From Nematopogon swammerdamellus (Eukaryota; Arthropoda; Insecta; Lepidoptera; Adelidae): 64,000 nucleotides of DNA. Under the pieces are notes generated by a model. That model did not search any database. It had not been told where the DNA came from and worked only from the letters and a program-made list of their open reading frames with translations. The translations under genes and the position numbers were made by a program. The DNA lies in assembly GCA_946902875.1 (NCBI GenBank), contig OX336336.1, positions 6,604,545-6,668,544 of the forward strand, written 5' to 3'. Below, one piece after another: positions 21,836-32,190 of this stretch. Numbering within the stretch: position 1 is the stretch's first letter; each line of letters opens with the position of its first letter.

Positions 21836-22330
21836 AGCCACATTTGGGAAGGCAGTCCTCAGTATTTGCTGGCGTCCTTGGACTCAATTACAGCACCGAG
21901 CCAACAACCGTCTAGTCTGGTGGAAGACCCGAAACTGACTGATGGTCTAGCTAGACTAGAATCTCTGAGCTACTGACGATTTGTAGGATCACTCAGTCTG
22001 TTCTACAGGTACTATCATGGACGCTGCTCGGAACTTGCATCCCTTATTCCTTGCTATCTAATCTATCTTCGCAGCACACGCCGCAGAGAAACTGAACACA
22101 CTTTTGTTGTCGACATTGGGCTTTTGAGAACCCACCGGTTTTCAAAATCGTTTCTTGTCGTACCGCTATGGTGTGGAACTGTCTGTGAGTGGGTTTCCCG
22201 AATCCTTTAATCTGGGTGTCTTCAAAAGTACTACCTAGCAAGTATCTGCTGGCATGACGCCTCTCTGAGCGTGGTTTCGCGAGGAGAGGTTTTGGATCTG
22301 TCGACTGCACCATTAGTCGTAGCACAGCCA
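21836..22330 (+). pseudogene. LINE family B reverse transcriptase remnant
   Basis: Translation in shifting frames gives CSHIWEGSPQYLLASLDSI, RFVGSLSLFYRYYHGRCSE and RRRETEHTFVVDIG, matching residues 90-185 of the fragment at 30477-31211. Frameshifts and stops, including TGA after ESLSY, show it is dead. It represents the thumb and C-terminal segment after the RT catalytic core; neither end is preserved. Confidence 0.75.
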
Positions 22331-22349
22331 CCCATGTTAGTTTACATAA

Positions 22350-22805
22350 AACAAAGGAAGCACTAACGTGGCATCTAGTTCACCAAGTTGTGATAGGACT
22401 GCAGTTGACTAAATAATTAACTAGATACTAAATTACTAAAAATATTTATCCCAGCCCATCCATATAATGACCAAAGACTACACTATCTCCAGACTCTTCG
22501 GTCGTAAATCAGTGTTCCGAGTGACGCTCTATTTCCGTCTGCGATGACGGCAGGACAGGAAGTCTAAAATAAGGCAGAGACAATTGTCACAAGTTTCCGT
22601 ATCGGGTGCGCTATTTCCGAGCGAGGCGCGAGGGTGCGTCTACTTTAGAACTTATTTTAAAGTCTACTTATACAGTGTGAAGCTGGTTACAACAATTTGG
22701 ATTTACTTTTAAGTTTGGCGGTTGTATTTTTGAATACAATAAAATAAAATAGAATATCGTGCATTTCCTCATTCTCACAATCAGATACCGGACATATACA
22801 AATAT
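22350..22805. other. Mostly unassigned
   Basis: A possible SINE fragment (GGCATCTAGTTCACCAAG) lies at 22370-22400. Otherwise no gene or repeat is recognised. Confidence 0.4.
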
Positions 22806-22913
22806 ATACGGGCATTCGCAACCCCCGCATACGACCGGATGTCCATGGGCGTCATTAGACACCTTATGGATGGCTCGGAGCCATATTTCGCGTTTTCAAT
22901 AAAAAAAAATTAA
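22806..22913 (+). repeat. LINE family A, extreme 3' end
   Basis: GGCATTCGCAACCCCCGCAT, GACCGGATGTCCATGGGCGT and CGCGTTTTCAATAAAAAAAA: only the last 100 bp and poly-A. Confidence 0.8.
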
Positions 22914-23029
22914 ACAATTAAACTAGGAGGAAAAGGGAGCCAGCTTAAGAAGAATTTTGGCAATTTTACACCTCCAAAGGACCTTAGTATTTGATATTAA
23001 TAAAATTTCAACTTGATACCTCTATCCGT

Positions 23030-23155
23030 TCCTGAAAAAAGCTGTCTTGACAGACGAACATACACACGGACGGACGAATGGACAACATTAAGACAACATA
23101 AGTGATCCTATAAGGGTTCCGTTTTTTCCTTATTAGATACGGAACCCTAAAAATA
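23030..23155 (-). repeat. Family D-related fragment
   Basis: A GACGGACGAATGGAC tract, then GATACGGAACCCTAAAAA on this strand, as at the start of the family in reverse. Confidence 0.5.
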
Positions 23156-23621
23156 AAAATGCAACTTATAAGTACAAAAAATTGGTAGCGTGTAAGAAGT
23201 CCACCATTCAATACCCGACTTCTTATCGATCACGTCGCCCCGCCTCCGCCCCGCCCCCGCTTCCTGTCGCAGCTAGTGTCATTCCGAATGTGTCGTGTCA
23301 TCGGCAAGTGAGCCTGTGCTCGAGATCTTGTCGCGTCTCGCAGTCTCCACTGGATGAATATGCATTTATGTTGATATTTGATAACATAATACTTATTGAA
23401 TAGATAAAACTCTATGCGAAGAATGTTAAAAAAAAATGTTAAACATGTTGTTTTCTGGAACGCTTTAATAAAATATATGTTAACCAACATTTCAACTTAA
23501 ACTAACAACATTGGAGACTAGGAATTAGTAAGAGAAAATGATTAAAAAAAAAGAAATTAAAAGCGTTTTACTAGAAACCATACGATAATCATTTTTATGT
23601 TTTTATCAGCAGATTTTTTTT

Positions 23622-23880
23622 GGCCGGTCAAGTGCAATTCGAACTCGCGCGCCGAGGTTTCCGCACCAGAAAAAAAAAACTTTGAGAAAAAGAAGTTTCT
23701 TGTATGGGGCACGTTTCTTATCTTGAATTTTTACTTTTTCTTTTTTATTATTTGTTATGTCCGCCTAATAACACAAGTCTGTGAAAATCTCAACCAGCTA
23801 GCTTTTACCAAGCGTTCCAAAGATACAGCCATCGACGGACAGACGCCGTAGGTAGGGTTAGTAATAAGTTTACGGGACAC
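23622..23880 (-). repeat. Family D repeat, reverse, diverged
   Basis: GGCCGGTCAAGTGCAATTCG, CGCGCCGAGGTTTCCGCACC, ATTTGTTATGTCCGCC, CTGTGAAAATCTCAACC and GACGGACAGACGCCGTAGG follow family order, like the subtype at 42437-42727. Confidence 0.7.
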
Positions 23881-24482
23881 GGAAACCTAGATATTTCTTT
23901 TAAATACTGTAATGTATTTTTGTGTTATTTTAGTATTCCGTTACCAATTTTGCTTAGTTTTCTTTAAAAAATATGTAACTTTGTAAAAATTTCTCATTCA
24001 CACCATCTTTAGGTATGAAATATTACGGTAACTTTCTATGTATGCCGATTTCACATTTGCTTTAATGGTTATATAATAAATAAACAAATAAATAAATAAA
24101 GAAAATGCTCTGACAAGATAACGTAGCAGTAATGCAATGACCCCCTCGCCCCATACTCGGCGGCGGACGAATTGGGAACCTATTTACAAAAGAAATCCCC
24201 ACGAAACGAACTTTCTCCGGGAGGGAGCTAGGAAGCAGGCGCGTAGCTGGTTCCGTTATATCTGTAATGTTTTTCATATTATTTTTTTAAATTTCTAATT
24301 AGCCGTTCCCATTTCATACTCGTAAAATATTCGACACTCCGGTGAAAGAAAACACGAAGAAATTACATTCTGTTACTAGGGACTTTCATGCTTAGCGATA
24401 GGTAAATTGTTATCGTACATAAATAGTTTTGACATCATTTAGGTATACTATAAAGTTTAAATGGTAAATCTCTCTAAATAAA

Positions 24483-24848
24483 AACCGGCCAAGTGCGAGT
24501 CTAACTCGCGCACCGAGGGTTCCGTATCGCCATGGTATGGTCAGCGCCACTCACGCCATCTATGTCGCACGCCAGTATGAAGCAATTTAACAACTGGATT
24601 AGTTAAAATGCTTCATATTATTTTCGTTAGATGGCGCGCATACACTTTTTAGTTTCTTCTATCCCCATAGAAGAAGCCCCGTGAATATTTTCCTTTTTCT
24701 TATTTTTCTTATTTGTTGTTTTATCGGCCATAATAACACATATTACGGTTCAAGAGATGCACCCCTCGGACAGACGGACATACAGACAGACAGACAGACG
24801 TCGTAGGCTTAGTAATAGGGTCCCGTACGACGGATACGGAACCCTAAC
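24483..24848 (-). repeat. Family D repeat, reverse, near full length
   Basis: From CCGGCCAAGTGCGAGTC through GGTTCCGTATCGCCATGG, GATGGCGCGCATACAC and ACAGACAGACAGACG to CCGTACGACGGATACGGAAC. Both termini are present. The CGAGTCTAACTCGCGC block resembles a tRNA TPsiC arm, but no second promoter box is apparent. Confidence 0.8.
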
Positions 24849-24849
24849 A

Positions 24850-25920
24850 ACTGTCTAAGTAGGTATACGTATAAGATAAGGAAAACCAATTTTAATTTTT
24901 TTTAATAAACAAAATTAATTTGATCAATAATTCAAATTCATAAAAAAAAAAGAAAAAATTAATACAAAATAAATTAAAAAATTACCTAGTTTAAAATATA
25001 TAAGTTTTACCACGAAACCCTGCAATCAGGGTGTCCAAGAGGAAAGTCATCGAAGTAAGTCGGCGAATAGTTTGAATAGGTGGAGGGGTAGTGATAATAG
25101 CAAGGGTCATTCGACGCACATTCCTCGTAGCTACGATTGACCGCGCTGTACGGGACAAGATAATGGTAATCTTAAGGGTAACCCATGAGTGTCATTATAC
25201 TAGTGTGTGTTTAGTGGTATTTTTTGCAAAGTACCTACAACATGTAATGTAAGGTATTGACAAACATAAAGGCGTAATGCTAGATATGACTGGTAGAAAA
25301 TGTCTCTAGGCACTAAGTCGATCTTTTGTGGCTTTTTTGTGTGTAATAAAGGATATTTTCTTATTTTCATTTCATAAAAGAGATAATTAGATTTTCTGCA
25401 CGGAACCTGCATTGGGGACCAATTTTCTTATGCCATTCATAATTGCGTTACAATGTTATTCCGTAACAAATAAACATAACATTGCTTTCAATTTCATGAT
25501 TAATGAAATATACAAAAGAAAATAATAAAATCCATCAATCATATTCTAGAACTGCTTTCCTAAAATGATTAACGCCTTCTTTCCCCCCTCGAAGGCGTAA
25601 TCTACAGGAGCGCTCAATCAATCTGAAATTGTACTTAATTACAAATTAAAACGAAGCTAAACAGCTAACTGAACGCGATGGAACAAAGTAGGGGAGAAAT
25701 AATTTGTGTTTTGCGGCGGTTATTTGCTCCGCGTGACGAGCTGACAGCTTAGACGCTGGGCGGGCGGCGAGCGGCGCCGGCGGCCGGTAGGGCGGCAGGG
25801 CGGCGATAGCTGGGCGGGAAAACTTGTAAAGTTTTTTTATTACATTGTTTAGGCGTTTTGTTAGAATTACTCTCATAGAATCCATAACTGAACTTACTTT
25901 AACATCTTAAACAACGTCTT
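24850..25920. other. Unassigned DNA with a LINE tail and a GC patch
   Basis: 25290-25385 resembles a LINE 3' tail (GACTGGTAGAAAATGTCTCT, GTAATAAAGGATATTTTC). 25725-25830 is GC-rich (GGGCGGGCGGCGAGCGGCGC). No exon is supported. Confidence 0.4.
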
Positions 25921-25927
25921 ATCGGAT

Positions 25928-26060
25928 GACGTGCCCAGCCCACTGCCATTTGAGGTTAGCCATCCGGTGTCCAATGTCGTCTACTTTGGTGAATGGGCTG
26001 ATTACCAGTTGCGAAACCACCCGCAAGGTGGGACAGCGACATTAAGTACCTTCATCAGAA
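25928..26060 (-). repeat. RTE-type LINE fragment
   Basis: The minus strand reads ...GACACCGGATGGCTAACCTC and AAATGGCAGTGGGCTGGGCA, matching the (GHR)-x-W-QWAGH-like region of the RTE fragment at 34680-34730. About 45 codons remain, broken. Confidence 0.55.
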
Positions 26061-26069
26061 GGCAATCAG

Positions 26070-27180
26070 TGGGAAAGTTATACATAAGTTATAGGTTGTT
26101 TTTGTTATTTAAGTTTTTTAGTTTTTGTATGTTTTTTTATTTAGTTTGTTTGCTTTTTTGAGGGCCCTCAGTCAGACCCCCAATACTGACATACAAATTT
26201 ATGCACGATACCTATAATTTTTATGTGGCTATACAAACAAAAAATGTGGTGACGAAGAGATGACGCTGGACGGTGACGTGTGGTGACGATGACATGACGT
26301 TTTCTCTGAGTTTACTCCTCATTTTCAGAAGTTCAATAATTTAAATCATAACATCCGTTTTAACATAACATAACAACACATAACAAGACTTTAAGAGTAT
26401 AAATTCAAAAATACAAAATAAAGTCACAACGACCCAATCCAATTCAACCCTCGATAATTTCGAGAAATAATTCTATTACGTGTTTTCAATTGGTGCGTGA
26501 CTACGTGTGAGCCGTCCTACGTTGTTTGTGTGCGGGTGGCGGGGGGAGGGATCGATCTCATTCCTCGCACCCCTCACCCCTCGACAACACCCCTCTCCCT
26601 TCTTCCCCTCGATTCTGGTGAATTTCTCTTCGAATCGTGAAAATTGCAACGATAAACGACACAGAAAATGTCAGCTTTTCCTCTCAGCAAGTAGCGCCCC
26701 CTGGCAGGTACAATATATTTCGTAGTTTAAGGCAGTTTGTAGCTGAGAGGGACTTATTGCGCACGGATTGCTTTCCTTGAGCCGAATGAGATGATATTTC
26801 GAATGGCGTATTGGCATTTACGGATTTTCTCGTCATGCTTGTTGAATATACTGACGAAAACGAAGAGCTTCAAACTTTTGCATACTAAAAAATTCTAAAT
26901 AAAAATTTTCACGTTTGTATGAAATTCAACTATTGTTATTTATCTGTATACGATGAAGTGTAAGTAAGTAATGCATGACACCATGCAGAAAATTTATTTA
27001 TGGTTTCTTGTAGTTATATCCAAGGAAATTATCACTGGTCTGTCGTCTCTCTTTATTTCTTTTTAATTTAATTCTTCGATTTAATTAAACGTCTAATTAA
27101 CTTAATTAAAGAAAACCTTTAAAGAAATCTCTAAGTTTACGTTATCAAATAGTCCATTAGAATTTTTGTGAATAAATTGG
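26070..27180. other. Unassigned DNA upstream of the host exon candidate
   Basis: It may hold upstream introns or promoter of the exon at 27260. No promoter motif or conserved ORF is convincing. The ORF at 26507-26725 is Pro/Ser-rich by composition. Confidence 0.35.
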
Positions 27181-27259
27181 CTGAACAATGACCTGAATAA
27201 ACTGAAATGACTGAACAAAAAGTGACACAATGCTCAATTCAAAGGTGCAGTGAAAGGAA

Positions 27260-27805
27260 ATGGCAAGAAAGTACATGGAGAAGCGTTTCTCGAAGTCGCA
27301 CCGCACCACCATCCCGGCCAGTTTCAAGATACCAGAACCTTTCGAGTTCTACAACAAGGCCACACCGTTCGTACAAAGAACACTCCTGTTCGTTGCCGAC
27401 GAAACCACAGGTCCCGGAAGCTGTTCCTCGCAACCAGACGACAGTGAAGAACAGAGAGAGAATCTGAAAGAAACTAACTCAAAAGAGGTGACACATAGGA
27501 CCGAGGAAGCTCAGCCGTCCACGTCGCAGGCTCAAGATGAAAGTCTGGAGAAATCTCCAAAAAAGAGTTTCTTCTTCTCGTCAACGAAGAGCTGTAAGAT
27601 CCACGGCAGGACGTTCTTTCGGCTGCAAACGAGCCCGAAAAAGACGAAGGAAAAGAAGCCTGAGATAAGTCCACCTGTCTCGGAGCGGTGCGATGAGAAG
27701 GGAGAGTGCGAGGAGAGGGCTGGGCTGATCAGCTACGCTCCTGGCTGGTCGATAAAAGGGCAGCATCTTGTGAAGTGGCAGTCCTCGGGGAAGACTACTC
27801 TTGAG
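27260..27805 (+). CDS. Probable host coding exon, unknown protein (182 codons)
   Basis: An uninterrupted reading frame starts at an ATG in good context (GGAAATGG); a TGA lies three codons upstream in frame, so this ATG is likely the true start. The frame ends at GAG followed by GTGAGT, a consensus splice donor in phase 0. The predicted 182 residues are Lys- and Ser-rich. The N-terminus holds KYMEKRFSKS and SFKIPEPFEFYNKATPF. A central acidic, low-complexity stretch (DDSEEQRENL) follows, then KKSFFFSSTKSCKIHGRTFF. No signal peptide, membrane helix or known domain is seen. Immediately downstream, from 27819, the putative intron is filled by a family F repeat, into which the frame runs on to a stop near 27988. 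Downstream exons were not found. It does not resemble the window's retrotransposons. Alternative: a chance ORF or an unrecognised element gene. Confidence 0.55.
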
Positions 27806-27818
27806 GTGAGTCTGTTTT

Positions 27819-28300
27819 TAACCGACTTCCAAAAAAGGAGGAGGTTCTCAATTCGTCTGTATGTTTTTTTTTTTTTTATTTTTTTTTTTTTTTTTTTTTT
27901 ATTTTTTTTTTATTTTTTTTGTATGTTTGTAACACGATTTCTCCGTCAATTGAGGGCCGATTTAGAAAATTCTTTTTTTGTTAGTTAGGTCATACTTCCG
28001 AGGTGGTCCCATTTCAATTTTATCGAAATTGGTTCAGTGGTTTTCGAAAAATCAGCATAATACTATGGTGTGTGGTTACCTTCAGCAAAACTTGTGATGT
28101 GGTCGTTTTCGGCAATTTTCAGTTTGATAAATTAGTATGGTGTGTGGTTACCTTCAGCAAAACATTTGTGATGTGGACTTATTCAGCAATTTGCAGTCTG
28201 ACACATATGGCGAATAATTCTGTACCACTTCAATCGATTTCGATTATTCGATTTCGATTATTCTTTTTTATGTAATATTACTAAAAAGAATGAAATAAAA
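27819..28300 (+). repeat. Family F repeat
   Basis: It starts ACCGACTTCCAAAAAAGGAG, GAGGTTCTCAATTCG, a long T run, TTTCTCCGTCAATTGAGGGC and GGTCATACTTCCGAGGTGG. It then holds an internal duplication, GGTGTGTGGTTACCTTCAGC, at about 28067 and 28139. Related copies are at 21660 (reverse) and 28670. Non-coding. Confidence 0.7.
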
Positions 28301-28669
28301 ACTGTTTTAAAAAATATTAAACCGATTTCCAAAAAACAAAAAAAAAAAAACTAAAAAAGTATTAAATACCTAATATTTTGAAATTTTCTCTGTCCTGTTG
28401 AAATACATGAATCGATATACTAGTGATACATATTCGGACCCTTGTTTCATGAATATTCTAAATTTGAAATTTTTTATCTTTTCCGACCGGCGCTTAATTT
28501 ATTATGGTACCTGGCCAGTACCTACTGTACCGAGTACCATCGAGCTGGTTTGATGATGGAGACAGAAGGTGGCCATAGGAACTCCTAAACTACACATGAT
28601 AAACCCATCGTGTTTGGGCTCGTTGGATTTGTCTTCACGAGAAATTTACTTTAGACCTAAAAGATTCTC

Positions 28670-28770
28670 AATTCGACGGTATGTTTTCTTTTTTTGGATG
28701 TTTGTTACGCGATTACTCCGTCAATTGTGGGCCGATTTTGAAAATTATTTTTTTTTTATTTGAAAGGGGA
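28670..28770 (+). repeat. Family F fragment
   Basis: TCTCAATTCGACGGTATG, ATTACTCCGTCAATTGTGGG and CCGATTTTGAAAATT match 27845-27980. Confidence 0.65.
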
Positions 28771-28774
28771 TAAC

Positions 28775-28955
28775 CCTGAGGTTTTTGAAGTGAAAACTTC
28801 TTTAGCGGCTCTTGGCACTTTTTTAGGTGGGTAAAAATGTATAACTCGCGACATCGCGTCAGCGTCATTTTTAAAATGAAACCTTAAGTCATTGCGTTAA
28901 GGGTTAAGTTAGAGTGGCACGGGATCTGCCGGCACTCCCGGAGTGCAACTGTTAA
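28775..28955 (+). repeat. Family G repeat, short copy
   Basis: It begins AGTGAAAACTTCTTTAGCGG and GGTGGGTAAAAATG, and ends CTGCCGGCACTCCCGGAGTG. Both ends recur at 51717-52215, so this copy probably has an internal deletion. The last block is palindromic (CCGGCACTCCCGGAGTGC-like). Confidence 0.65.
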
Positions 28956-29147
28956 GTAGGGTTCCGTAACACGTTTATGTCTGTCCATTCTACTAAGTTC
29001 TGCAAAATGAATGTAGGGTTCCGTAACATATGCATGTCTATCCGTTCTACTAAATTTTACAATTTTCAACCAAGGTCCTCCGACGGTTATTTTATAATAA
29101 AAGTAGGCTTCCGTAACACGTTTATGTCTGTCCATTCTACTAAGTTC
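28956..29147 (+). repeat. Three diverged copies of a 50-bp unit
   Basis: GTAGGGTTCCGTAACACGTT plus TCTGTCCATTCTACTAAGTT occurs at about 28956, 29012 and 29103. It resembles the GGGTTCCGTA edge of family D. Confidence 0.75.
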
Positions 29148-29492
29148 TGCAACATCACCTACAACGTCCGTGATGTCAGCCCATAACACCAGTGCCATGT
29201 CAGTGCTTCCCCCTTTGATCGTGCTGACTACACTGAACTGGTCGGAAAACACAAACTATTTACATAGCCGTTTCGACCGACGTTTAATTCAGTGCGGTGG
29301 TACCAACCCGGGAAGGTTAAACCCTACCACCAAGTAAGATTACGAGGGAAGGGACTTACAGTTTTACGAGGAATCCGAACCTTGGTCAGCCTCCAACGGT
29401 CAGCGGTCACCCATCTAAGTACTGACCGCACCCAGCGTTGCTTAAAATTCAATAGCGACAGTTGACTGTCTGCACCACTGAGCTATCGAAGC
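29148..29492 (-). repeat. SINE copy (tRNA/5S type), nearly full length
   Basis: Minus-strand order: GTCAGCTTCGATAGCTCAGT (tRNA A-box-like), TTAAGCAACGCTGGGTGCGG and GATGGGTGACCGCTGACCG (5S-like), GGTTGGTACCACCGCACTG, ending at GACATCACGGACGTTGTAGG. The last 30 bp and poly-A are absent. This copy keeps the full chimeric head. Confidence 0.85.
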
Positions 29493-29618
29493 TGACGTGG
29501 TCCTATTTTAATTGGGTCAAGATCGGATTGGAAAGCGAGGCGGAATCGCGAGGCCGAAGGCCGAGCGATTCCGCCGAGTACATTAATAGCAAAAATTACT
29601 AAAAAAAACTGTGAAATA

Positions 29619-29996
29619 AAAAAAAAGTTTTAAAAAACATAAAACCGACTTCCTAAAAAAAGTAGAACTAAAAAACTATTTAAAATAAAAATATAAAAAC
29701 CGCCTTCAAAAATATATGAAATAAAAACCTAAAAAAAAAAAAACGAACCCTAGAGTTGAAGGCGGTGCTAAAGCAAGCAAAAATGATGCATGAAAGAAAA
29801 CATGAGCGGATGATAATATCCTTTGTGATTTGTGTAGCCTTTTTAGCACCGCATTCAACTCTAGGGTTCGTTTTTTTTTTTTAGGTTTTTATTTCATATA
29901 TTTTTGAAGGCGGTTTTTATATTTTTATTTTAAATAGTTTTTTAGTTCTACTTTTTTTAGGAAGTCGGTTTTATGTTTTTTAAAACTTTTTTTTTA
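29619..29996. mobile_element. Foldback element with near-perfect ~155-bp arms
   Basis: The left arm (29619-29772) and right arm (29841-29996) are reverse complements with about one mismatch over the informative part (GCGGTGCTAAA, CCGCCTTCAAAAATATATGA, CATAAAACCGACTTCC). The 68-nt spacer holds AATGATGCATGAAAG. Arms contain family F-like ACCGACTTC and CCGCCTTC motifs. Confidence 0.9.
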
Positions 29997-30440
29997 TGAT
30001 TGTTATAATTTTCACCCGAGCTATTACTAATTTCCTGAACATCTATTTGGTAGGGGATACATCTTTTCTTATGGATAAATCTTTTACTAATTTTTTCTTA
30101 TTTTTACGTTGATGAAATATAATGATAAAGTCCACGTAATTTAAGTTTAGTACGTAAGTTATTTGTAAAAACTATTTAAAAGAGAGCTCTATAAGGTTCT
30201 TCCTTATAGATTGTATTGCTGAACGGGATAAAACAAAAATGATGACGAACCATACTCAATTTGCATATGTCTCAATGAAATATTTTTTATTTTGTGTTTT
30301 CTTTATGGCGAAATAAATATCTGCATCTATACTTATAGACTGGACTCTGGGCTATAGAGGGTATAAACTGTAATTTGTATTTCAGTCTATTAATGTGCTC
30401 AGTTTAATCCATTATTATCTGAAATTAAATTAATTAAAAT
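29997..30440. other. Unassigned AT-rich DNA
   Basis: No gene or repeat is recognised apart from a LINE tail-like TGAAATGAAATGAAAATATAC just downstream (30447-30470). Confidence 0.4.
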
Positions 30441-30475
30441 AAGATGAAATGAAATGAAAATATACTTTATCCCAC

Positions 30476-31278
30476 ATTGCGACACAAAAATATAGACATT
30501 ATCTCACACGATCGCGTCCGACTGCATAGTTTTCCTCTCCAAGCCACTTTTCAGGGCAGCCAAGTCCCCGACGATGGTCGTCTGGGCGTCCTGGGTATAG
30601 AGGTGTCCAGGGACGTTGCGTTTCGATCGTTCATAGAGTCCAAGGCGAAACTAGCATCTCGAAAATTAGGGGTCCTTTACCGATGTCGGCGATTTTTCAC
30701 GCCGGTCCAACTGCTTACGCTCTACAAAGCACAAGTAAGACCGGTGATGGAATATTGCAGTCATCTTTGGGAGGGTTCCCCTGAGTACCTTCTTTCAGCC
30801 TTGGATTCTATTCAGCGACGAGCCATTCGCCTCATTGGTGACTCCGTACTCACAAAGGACCTTCAACCTCTAAAGCACAGACGTATCGTTGGGTCATTGA
30901 GCCTGTTTTATCGGTACTACTATGGCCGCTGCTCTGACGAACTTGCTTCCCTTATCCCTCCTCCTCCTGTTCGCCTTCGCCAAACCCGCCATACTCTCGC
31001 GGAACACCCGTTTGTAGTCGACAGAAGAGTTCTTCGAACTGCACCATTCTCTAAATCGTTCTTGTGCCGCACTGCAAAGGTGTGGAACGGGCTCCCAGGG
31101 AATATCTTCCCCCACTCCTACAATCCACGGATCTTCAAATCGCGGGTGAATAGCCTTTCCCCAGCAACATTAGTCCACCTCCAAACCGGACTGGCACCTC
31201 CTCGGGGGTGAAATTGGCTGCGGCTGAGGTTGCGACCTCGGACAGAGCCACCCAGTTCGATAGCAATAAAAAAAAAAG
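30476..31278 (+). pseudogene. LINE family B reverse transcriptase C-terminal fragment
   Basis: A long open stretch of 244 codons to the stop at 31209-31211; the first codon is TTG, so the N-terminus is truncated, not a real start. It carries the thumb-like motif TLYKAQVRPVMEYCSHLWEG, then SPEYLLSALDSIQRRAIRLI, SLSLFYRYYYGRCSDELASL, AKVWNGLPGNIFP and FKSRVNSL near the end. This order is typical of Jockey/CR1-group non-LTR retrotransposons. The palm with YxDD and the endonuclease are absent. A 3' UTR (GGCTGCGGCTGAGGTTGCGA) leads to a poly-A at about 31266-31277. The open frame suggests recent insertion. Homologous remnants lie at 2740, 12083, 21836, 38460 and 60465. Confidence 0.85.
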
Positions 31279-31365
31279 TTTTAAAGTTGAATTTAGAGTT
31301 TATAAATCTATATTCGTTTTCCAACACCTTCCACTATTAGTAAAATACTTGAAAAAAAAATTAAG

Positions 31366-31455
31366 GGAAGCACTGTCATGGCACCTAGTTCACCCGGTGT
31401 TATGGGCTGACATCACGGATGTTTTAGGTGATGTAGCCAACCGTGTATAGTTCAA
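31366..31455 (+). repeat. SINE 3' fragment (tRNA/5S type)
   Basis: GGGAAGCACTGTCATGGCAC, CACCCGGTGTTATGGGCTGA and GATGTAGCCAACCGTGT, then a short A-rich tail. Confidence 0.8.
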
Positions 31456-31461
31456 TAAAAA

Positions 31462-31620
31462 CAAAAATAGTTTTTGCCCGCGGCTTCGCTCGCGGTAGAC
31501 TCGGTTTAATAGCAAATCCGATTTAATCTCAAATATGACGCAAATATGGTAATATACGATCGCTTCTCTTATATTCTCTCTCTATGTTCCTCCCTCGCTC
31601 CCCCTCCCCTCGTGCGTATT
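31462..31620 (-). mobile_element. Helitron-like 3' part with pyrimidine tract
   Basis: TTTTTGCCCGCGGCTTCGCT, GGTAGACTCGGTTTAATAGC, AAATCCGATTTAATCTC and a C/T-rich tract are the reverse of 13790-13888. It is truncated at the 5' side. Confidence 0.75.
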
Positions 31621-32190
31621 GTAGGTGATGTAGCCAACAGCGTCAGTATACGAGTATGGTTTAATTCAAGAAATCTAGAACAATACATTTTTGCCTAAAT
31701 CACCAGCATCTCAATTGAGCGACCTAGACCTAGAACAATGATTCACCACAAACTATCTACGACATTCTCCAGCGTTTCCGCGGCATCTCGAATGTAAATT
31801 CGACTCAAACGATCCAAGCCGACGTCGTCGTCGCCTGAAGGTTGTGCCGCCGAGGGGGAAGCGGGGGAGGCGTGGAGGGGTTGTTTTGCTGAACAAAATG
31901 AAAATTTCAATCTAAACGCGCCCCCAGGTAAGGATCCGCCTCGTGTTTGCAGGAACCACTAGGGGGTAAGACTGGGCTCTAGGCTTTAGATGTGTGGGGT
32001 ATAATTGTAGACTTTGTAGGCTTTGAGGGTGGCTCTGAAGCCTTGCTTATTGACTACGTAAATGTAGGCTGGAGGAACCTTGTTTTGTTTAAAATGTGAA
32101 AATAAATATTTAAAATCATTAAGCGCGGAGTCCGACAGAGTTACAAACTTTCAAGAATGTGTTGTGATTTAGAATTTGACACTCAGTAAT
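31621..32190. other. Unassigned DNA; possible splice donor
   Basis: A GC-richer segment (31780-31930) ends CGCCCCCAG followed by GTAAGG near 31927, a good donor match, but no coding frame supports an exon. It could be a noncoding exon. Confidence 0.25.

Noticed and set aside
24483..24560. tRNA gene from the CGAGTCTAACTCGCGC TPsiC-like arm
   Set aside because: No acceptor stem or A box at suitable distance; the block repeats in every family D copy.
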